From Chromera velia (lineage: Eukaryota > Sar > Chromeraceae), in NCBI GenBank assembly GCA_018398765.1, contig JAHBMJ010005739.1:1-49710 (forward strand): a stretch of 49,710 nt of DNA. Direction: 5' to 3'. The notes under the pieces were generated by a model. It worked only from the letters and a program-made list of their open reading frames with translations, had not been told where the DNA came from and ran no database searches. Positions within the stretch are counted from its first letter, which is position 1. Each line of letters begins with the position of its first letter. Below are positions 42,134-49,710 of this stretch, one piece after another. The translations under genes and the position numbers were made by a program.

Positions 42134-45100
42134 AATCACGCACGCTCACAAAACACACTTTGTCTCCCCTATCTTCTCCACCTCAGTGGGAGCTCCATAA
42201 AATCGACGTCGCCCTTCAGTATGCAAACTCGAGTCCCCCAGCAAGACAGACCGAGCCCCCCTTGCTCCCTCCGGAGACCCCTGTGGGGGGGTCGGCTGGA
42301 GGGACTGACTCTATGCCGGGTCCCAGTGGGGCGCTGGGGGGGGGCAGTGAAGCTTCCCGTCGTCACGCGGGGGTTGCGCCCTCGCCAATCGCTCCCCCCG
42401 CCTCTCGGCCTCCTGGAGGCAGTCGAATCGAGAGACCCGAAGTCCCCCGGGGGGGGGCTGGCGATCCGCTGATGGTGGGTGACACACAGGATGCTGTGCT
42501 GCCATCTGAGGCTGGCAGGGTGTCGCAACCTACAGGGGAAGGGCGGGGCGAACCGATGAGAGGGCAGGGAAGTTTCGATGTGACGGAAGGTCAAGAGACG
42601 CAGCTGGAGCTCTCAGAGTTATCCGACGGAAGTCCGTTCACTGTCAGTGCGAGGAGACGGGCAGTAGCAGCAGCAGAAAATGCACAATGGAAAGAAGACG
42701 GTGCGAACAGAAATGAAGGAGACGGTCCCGTACCCCCCGAGGGACATGCCGAGGCCCCCTGTACAGATGGACATGCCGAGGCCCCCTGTACAGATGGACA
42801 TGCCGAGGCCCCTGCGCATGCAGACACTGATCAGGTGCGAGAGTCAAAGTCCCTTTCCGTAGCACCCAGCCACGCGCCGTGTCTTTCCCCTGGCGCGCCC
42901 ACAGTGGCGCCGCCGCCTTCATCGGCAAATGAGGACGGCAGGGCCGAGACTGCGCGTTGTGGGTGTGCACCGTCGCCTACGGGGGGGGCGTCTTTGGGGT
43001 TTCGTTGTCTTTCCATACAGTTGCGTTTTTCGGACGGGGGATTGCCGGCTGCTTCTGGTGCTGTCCGAACAGGAGGCGGGGGGACGGGGGCGAGGGCCCC
43101 GGCCGGGGACTTCTTGTCGCTGCCGCCGCCTGTGCCGCTTCAACCCGACATCGACATCCCTGTCCCTGTCGACAGCAATTGTGCGAATGCTGTCGTTCAT
43201 GTGCAAGCACGACATGCCGCAGGGAATGAGGGGGGGGGAGACGGACAGGAAAAGAATGTGTCTCTAGGGGCCGCGGCAGCAATTCCGTCTGGGCCCCCGG
43301 CATCCCCCTTTCTGTCTACGCCCATTTCATTGAGGTGTATCCAGGACATTCACAGCATCAGCCCCCGTGATTCACCAGGGCCCAGTCCAAGCCGGGCCGC
43401 GGCAACCCAGGGTGGTAGTGCCGGGGCCGCGGTGGTCCCTCTGCCTGCAGAGTATCGCGATATCGACAGCAATGAGCCCCTGAAAAGCAGCCCCTTAGAA
43501 TGTACGGAGCAGACGGGGACAGCGGAGAGAGAGAGTAGAAAGCAAAAGGAGACAGAGACCCGCAAGGTCATTGACTTGCCAGAACCTGATCCCAGAGGAT
43601 TGCAAATTCTCAAACGGTTGATGGACAGCACAGAGAAGGACCAGGGGGAACCTCCAAGGTCCTCCACAGACTTGAGGTTGCCCACAGGGGTGACACAGTC
43701 AATACCCACAGGGGTGACGCGTTCGTCAGATACATTCATTAGAAAGTCCGCTGAAAGGGCAGGCATTTCCGCAGACACCCTGCTGTCAGGGACCGCCACT
43801 TTCGGTCCCCGCCCCCCCTCGGTGACGACCGCCCCTTGCCCCCGAGGACAAGAAGAGCCAAGCGCCCCCTCCGCGCTTCTTCGGCCTTCAGAGCTCGCAC
43901 AAATTCCATTTGGGGTCAGAGGGCCGACAGGAGGGGTGGGGAGAGGGGGGACAAATGATTCAACAGGGGTGAAAAATGATGGTACGCGCTTAGCAGAAAG
44001 GAGGTTACAAGAGACAACGGGTGTGTCTGTCCGGGGTGATGGAAAAGCTCCAGGGGTGCGCTCTCCTTGTCCTTGTGTTCTTCAGTGCGGCTTTGCTGAT
44101 GGCGGTCGGGGAGGGGAGTTTTTGGAAACAGCAAGAACTGGATCCTCCTCGTCTCTTCGCTTTCCGGGCCCACTGCCTGGCCCCGCACTGCTGCGTCCAT
44201 CAGCACTTGCCCGCATTCCAACCAGCCCATTACGGGCTGCCCCACAGCCCTTCCCCTCACTGGCCTCCCTCAACCCCCCCGCTGCCTTTGAAGATCGATT
44301 TTCAACTTCGGCAGGGGGGGGGAGGACTGAGATGCCCCCCCAGTCTACCCTCATGTCCGGTACTGTTCCAGCCCCCCCGCCAGTTCTCATTGATGTCCAC
44401 TCTCCGATATCACCCCCGAGAAGGCCGCACAATCTTCGCGTTGAGGAGACTCGAACAGCTGATGGATATGCTGACAGGGGTGTTGATGTAGAAGGGAGAA
44501 GGAGAGGGAAAGAGGAGGCGGCAGAGCACTTCGAACGTTGTATGGTTCTGTGGGAGAAACTTTCGCAGGCTGCTGCTGCGTACGTCGAGACTCTCGAGCG
44601 TTTAGCTCGGAATGAAGACAGCTGCAGTGGAGAGAGGCACGGGCAGGAAGGCAACAAGAGGGAACGGTGTCCCTTTTCCATTCTTTTGAAGCTGCTTCGA
44701 GAGAAAAGAGCCTTGTTTGAGGACTGCTTTGAAGCTGTCAACGGGAAGGAGTGGAGCACACTCCCTTCGCCTGCAGAACTGCCCTCCGATCCCCAACAGC
44801 AGTCGCTTCTCTTAGATCGTTTGGGAACTTTTGTTGAGAGTTTAGAGCTCGATGGGCTGGAGGCCCTGTGCAGAGACGCGAAGCTGGTCTTTGAGGGAAA
44901 GGAGACGGCAGAAAGAGTGAGGGACATCAACGAGGCCGTTAGTGCGTTGCAGAGTGAGACAGAAAACAGAGGAGAAACGGCTGAAAGTGGAGCGCTTCGC
45001 GAGACTCTGCAGGTAGGTAAGAGCACTGCAGAGGGGTGGAGTCGCAACGTCTACGACGATCTTCATTCGAATCTTCCTTTGTTCCGTGCCCATTCTCTCT

Positions 45101-48100
45101 CTCTTCACCTGCGTCTGCTTTGTGCTTCACTTTCCAATTATGCTTTGCTGACCGCCATATTGGTGTCCGTATGTTTTTTCTCTGTTCTTCACTTGCATAT
45201 GTATACTCTTTATCTTTGACAAGTGGAAGCGATAGTCGGAAGCATTCAGGCAGGCACCTAGGTCCCTTTTCTATCCAATTGCTAATTCATCCACTCACCC
45301 ATTGACCCATTGACTGCAGGTCCTCAGAAGATTGACGGTTTTGCGGCGCCAAGTAGCTCGGCAGTTTCTAAAGCACCGCATGCTCTTCCGCGCCTGTGCC
45401 GCCGCCTCATCAAGCGGGCCCGCGGGGGGGCAGTTCGTCCCCTCTTCCTCTTCCTCTTCCGCGGCTGTTCCCAGAAGGGCCCCCTTTGCCTTTGCGGGAG
45501 GACAGGGGCTGCTGCAGAGAGAAGGAGGTGACAGAACACAACACAAAGACAAAGACAGGTACACTATCACTTCAGCAGACGTGCATAAAGAAGAGCAGGA
45601 AGATTGTGAGGGTCGCATGAGCCCAAAGCTGCATGTGAGTCTAGCCTTGTCGACCTCTCTCAGTCACCCGGGATCTCCTCCCATGCTCTCCATCACACCG
45701 TCACCCGGAAGGGAAAATGTGCGACAAAGAGATCACTTAATATCGAATGCAAACATCACCCCTGACGACATTCCATCAAAATTTCAAAGAGGAGAAAGTT
45801 CGGGAGGGGATGTGTGTGTCGAGGCAGAAGTCAGTTTTTCGCCCTTGAGTCGGCAGGCAGCCCCCCCCTTAGAAAGGCCCTCAGCTGCAGGCCCTAGCCG
45901 GGGGGGGGGGGCGGGGCCCTCGTCTTCTCTGTTCGGATGGCATGGTCGTGATAGAGAGCGGAGGGGTGGGGAGTCAAAGGGGAAGGCTGCCGGACCGTCT
46001 GCTGTCGGTCCTGATGTGGATGCCAGGGGTGATCAGCCTGCGGATTATCGCTTTGCACCCCTGCCGCCCCCCCAACACCCCCCTCCGTCGTCATTGGTTG
46101 GACGAATACAGCGACTCTCACCCGCCCACCCAAGGCACTTACCTGAGCAGGTGTCCGGCTGGACCACTGCAGAGAGATCCCTTCCCGTCTCCCAGCAGAT
46201 GCCTTCCGGATCCCTCCCTTCTGTGCCAACGCTGAATTTCTCACATCCATCCGCATTTCCGTCTCTGCAGCCCCCCCCACAAACCCTCCACATCACCCCT
46301 GACATCAAAACATCCCTTAGCACAGACGTGCTCGGTGCGTCCACCGCATTTTCACCCGTACCGCGACCTCGCTTTGCACCCCCTTCGAGAGTAAGTCGAC
46401 CCGAGGGGGCGTCCCCACCTCCGAGGACTTCGCAGGGTCCCGTCACCCTGGCCGCCGCCGCCTCCGCCTCAGGTGGGATGAGCGGGCGTCAAGAGGCGTG
46501 TGCCGCTCTATCTTCCCGTCTGCGCATCCTGCTCAGTCGGGCAGAGGCGATGCAGACTGAGCTGTTAAGAGCAGGGTTGGAAAACGAAGGGCAGCCACCT
46601 GTCCAATCCCGAAGATCGAGGGATCGGGATGTTGTCAGGGGTGCCACTTCTTCTACACGGCGCTTCTCTGGAGGTGCTGCTGTCCTCGTTGGTACTCCTG
46701 TCAGGGGTGCTGGGGCCATGGACTCCTCGAGACACCTACGAATTTTAGAAGAGCGGCTGGATGCTCTCAAGGGAGTGGAACGAAGAGGCCAAGTCAGCAG
46801 AGGCATCTCCTCTCTGCAAGAGAAAGCGCGGAGACTGTCAGGGGTGATCAAGGTCAGTCAGTCAGTCAGGCTCTTTCCTTTCTTTCCCAAACTTGAGAAG
46901 CGACGATTCCAAAGACGGTTACTTGACGGTGTCGAATGCAATTTCGTGACCTTTTTCTTTCGAACATGCATTTGTTCGGTTAGAGACTCCAACATTAATC
47001 AGACCAGACTGGCGGTCGTCTGCCTGGCGTTTTGATTTCAGCATGCAAGTCATCTTGGTGTAGGCTGCTGGTTCTACTGGGAGAGTAAAACAAAAATCCG
47101 TGCGGGTAGGACGCCATTCATCACCACAGTGCCCTGCGTGTATCTGTGCTGTGTACTTTCGGCTTTATGTGCAGGAATGTCACGAGCTCTCAGATGTACT
47201 TGCAGCCATTCCAGCGACCCCTCTTCGAGGCTCGTCATCCCAGTCGCTGCACAGAAGCCACAGTGGCATCCTTGTTCCGACCTCCTCAGAGGCGCGGGGG
47301 GACGGGGGCATTGTCCCACACGGCCTGCATCATGGCGGGGGCAGCTTTCCTTGTTTCCACACGCCCCAGCCGCCCCCGTACCGCGCGTCTCGAGGCTCAA
47401 GCCCCCCCTCTCCGTCCGATCTCTCTGACCCGCCCATGCACGCTCCGCAGAGACCCCTACGGCATGGGCTCTCGAGGCAGGGGGGCATCGGAGTGAGAAG
47501 GGAGGAGGGGGGGGAACTCGCGCGTTCTTTTCTGGGAAGTCGAAATGGGGGGGTATCGGTTTCCGGTCTCTCACGGCCTGGTAGCGTGCAGCAGCCTCAG
47601 TCCTCGTCCTTTCCTGCTGGGGTGGGTGTGTCTCTTCGCGGGTCGTCCAGCCCTCCGAGGTCAAGAAGACCCAGCGCTCGCCGTGTGCCCCGTGATAGGG
47701 AAGAGGAAAGAGAAAGCGAGCAGGGAGACCGAGCAGCAGGCCGACATTTCCTAACGCGACCCAGCCCAGACGGTGTGCAAGGGAAAAGGCAATATAATCC
47801 CAGGGCAGACCCTGATAGGTTACTCACTTAGTTGGTTTTGTTAAGAGGGGAAATAGATTTTGAGGGATGCAGATGGAAGGAGAGAGAAGGAACCGGTCTG
47901 ATTGATCGCTGGGTTTTCCCTTTTTTCTTTCTTTTTTTTTTTTTCTTTCTGTCTGTCCGTCATTCCTTCCTTCCTTCCTTCCGTCTTTCCCTCCTCAGGC
48001 TTCGTTCCGTCCTTGCATCCTCTCTCTCTCTCTCTCTCCTTTAATTCCCTTTTGTGTCTTCCTTCTGGTTCCTTGCTTTGTTTTTTGCAAGGAATTCTCA

Positions 48101-48726
48101 TATGTGCATGTTTGTGCACGCGTGTTTGTACCGGCTGGCCAATTCCATTCATTTGTGTTGCCTGCAGGTTTGACCCCTCAAGCGTCCATTCTGCCTTTTT
48201 CCTCTCGATGGAAACTCTCTCTCATCCCTCCGGAATTAAGTCCTCGAGGGGGCCTATGAAGGAATTAAGGGAGAGAGAGAGGGAGAATCAGCCCTCATCC
48301 CCTTCAGGAGGGATCCCGGGCAGCGGCTCTGTGGACGCAGCAGCAGACGACGACTTTCGGAGAATCATCAGGGCTCCTCGGAGAGGGGTGGCGGCAGCGC
48401 CAAAGAAGAGGCCTGGAGCGGGTGGAGAGGGAAAGGAAGGGGAGAGGGAGGACTCCGGTACGAGAGCTTCGACCCCCCCTCGGTTTTATTTGACGCCAAC
48501 CTTTCACGTTGGTGTACGGGGGGGCGGCTTGTTGGGGTCCCGTGCAAATGGTAAGTCTCAACAAAGCCGAAACGGAAGAGAGGAGGGCACAGGGCAGTCA
48601 TCTTCAGGAAAGTTTCAAGGTCAAACAGGTTTCTCTCGGGCAGAGAGTCGGGGGGGACATCAAGCCTTCCATTCCCACAACCTGTGGTCCGAACGGTGCG
48701 GGTGGCTCCACACGTCCGATCGGTAG
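40002..48726 (+). CDS. Giant LRR and coiled-coil protein
   Basis: Exons 40002-40443, 40944-41338, 41797-41853, 42187-45012, 45320-46852, 47175-47818, 48168-48550 and 48608-48726 agree in phase at every junction and give about 2,132 residues. ATG at 40002 is the first after an in-frame TAA at 39984. Residues about 60-150 are leucine-rich repeats of the SDS22 type (LRILRLRSCRLQSIDF, LEYVDVSKNEV, LRHLDLSFNQIANF); exon 2 begins with the usual cap (GNLISTADYYRLHMIG, FPKLLFLDGEEV). Residues about 265-315 are a coiled coil (KLREMLALTQKQLQERTREA). Then come long Pro/Ser/Gly-rich disordered regions with a helical stretch at about 1075-1270 (EHFERCMVLWEKLSQAAAAY). The order LRR, cap, coiled coil recalls centriolin-type centrosomal proteins; that is a guess from architecture. 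The last intron is 57 nt, in frame and stop-free, so it may be retained. Confidence 0.85.
41728..41796. repeat. (CT)n/(CTTT)n tract ending at an acceptor
   Basis: Pyrimidine microsatellite running straight into the TTTCAG acceptor of LRR exon 3. A similar (CT)n at about 42096-42130 precedes exon 4. These may serve as polypyrimidine tracts. Confidence 0.85.
42742..42814 (+). repeat. 27-bp coding tandem repeat (GHAEAPCTD)
   Basis: Units start at 42742, 42769 and 42796; the third is partial. They encode GHAEAPCTD twice and GHAEAPAHA in the disordered part of exon 4. The first two units are identical at DNA level, so the duplication is recent. Confidence 0.95.
47932..48040. repeat. Pyrimidine microsatellites in the exon 6-7 intron
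   Basis: T-runs, CCTT and CT repeats in the intron 47819-48167 of the LRR gene. The acceptor TTGCCTGCAG follows at 48158-48167. Confidence 0.85.
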
Positions 48727-48760
48727 TCTGACTGTTGAAGCGGAAACGCAGTTCTTGTAG

Positions 48761-49710
48761 GTATTGCATTTCATCTTCGATCTGGCAGGTAAATCTGTGG
48801 GGTAGTGAGTAGCAGTGAGTCTGAAATCAGTCTGTACTGTGCAGTACTGTAAAATTATTTAAGCCGCATCATATGGTATTCCAGCATGAAACAGCACAAA
48901 TCTTCACAGATCAGCATAAAAGAAGTCAAAAACAAAGAGATACAAAAGAAAAAGAAAAAAGCAGAATTTAAATCATCTAATATTCTTTGTATTTAGTTAT
49001 TTATCATTCAGTTCATAGATGATACTAAAACTATAAAATAGATTTTGAAACAGTGAGAACCATATAGATCCATCGGCTGTATACAGTGCTACTATACATT
49101 TTTCCTCCTAGTTTCCCCCTAGTTGTTTCCCTACTTTTTAAAAAAAAAAAAATCATTGGCAATTTAAAAAATGGAAATTAATATGTAACTCTTAAGCGCA
49201 ACGTTAAAACGTTGTACAAAATATATTCAAAAATATATTTCTAGCATATAGTTTATTTTTTTAGAGTTCTAAATACAAAATGTCATTGGGGCCATGATTA
49301 GACATAATTTGCATGGGTCACGATGGCGACCGGGAAAAGTCACTTTATCATCATGAGACGACTATATAAACGACATTTATCAGTAGTTTTCTAAAAGGTG
49401 CCGCAACAATTCAATCTGCCATAAACCGCAACTTAAAGCATAGAAATGGTAGTTTTAATTTCTTAATGGTATTTAATACTTTTTAGGCTTTAAATAGGGA
49501 GAAACGTGTTCGATTTTTTTCAATTTATACAGCTAATTTTAAAACTCCCCTGCAGTACCATGCTTTTCTGGGCCTGTGGTAGCCCACGGTGTTTGCTGTA
49601 CATACACATGGCCGTGCACATGTATATGTTTGTTTCCTGTAATCCCTCAACACAATATAATCCTGGAATCGACTGTGACGTCAGAGGAAGTTTAATAGGG
49701 GTGTAAGAAC
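48761..49710. other. AT-rich end of window, nothing seen
   Basis: Presumed 3' side of the LRR gene followed by AT-rich DNA with A and T runs. No ORF, repeat pair or RNA gene that I can support. Confidence 0.5.

Noticed and set aside
43996..45047. Long minus-strand ORF opposite the LRR exon
   Set aside because: It is antisense to a well-supported coding exon, Ser/Arg/Leu-rich by complement of GC-rich codons, with no domain.
42160..45219. A single 1,019-codon ORF as an intron-less gene
   Set aside because: Good acceptor at 42186 and donor GTAGGT at 45013 join it in phase to the LRR exons before and the next exon after.
1..49710. tRNA, rRNA or snRNA genes
   Set aside because: I saw no cloverleaf with box A/B words and no rRNA-like conserved blocks. 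A covariance-model scan would be needed to exclude them.

Overview
This window looks like nuclear DNA of a microbial eukaryote, most plausibly a microalga or other alveolate-type protist. The reasons are spliced genes whose exons join in phase at GT-AG introns, very long low-complexity introns full of (GT)n, (CT)n and (GTCA)n microsatellites, and many decayed transposable elements. The texture reminds me of chromerid algae such as Chromera, but no marker here proves that. A 17-base run of N at 33473-33489 shows the window is a scaffold with a gap.

Layout. 1-2082: intergenic, with a four-copy array of about 280 bp and a GT microsatellite. 2083-6330: a divergent pair of decayed genes. The minus-strand one is a methyltransferase-like ORF; the plus-strand one is a multi-exon gene of the DUF7869 transposon-protein type. 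6331-16103: almost gene-free, with a 370-bp direct repeat pair and a 433-bp foldback element. 16104-23749: the best gene in the window, a ten-exon minus-strand gene for a membrane-anchored protein with four tandem chalcone-isomerase-like modules. 23750-33576: a transposon graveyard with a TIR element, a retroelement C-terminal fragment, a hAT-type MITE with an 8-bp target duplication, a palindrome-ended repeat family in four copies, and a reverse-transcriptase pseudogene. 33577-35236: a three-exon gene for a probable secreted protein. 36134-36553: a second foldback element related to the one at 9238. 37157-39518: fragments of two or three small genes of unknown function on both strands. 40002-48726: a very large plus-strand gene for a leucine-rich-repeat protein with coiled coil and long disordered regions. 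48727-49710: AT-rich, nothing seen.

The most interesting system is the tandem chalcone-isomerase-like protein. Its modules 2 and 3 are encoded by exon sets with identical intron positions and phases, which shows growth by exon-module duplication. The modules are joined by acidic, proline-rich linkers and sit behind a single N-terminal membrane helix. All ten exons stay in register except for one single-base frame break in exon 2, so I infer a working gene with an assembly error or a recent lesion. Chalcone-isomerase-fold proteins are known as flavonoid enzymes, enzyme helpers or fatty-acid binders; which role applies here cannot be read from sequence. The four genes called with most support (this one, the secreted-protein gene, the LRR gene and the plus gene at 37157) show no shared pathway.
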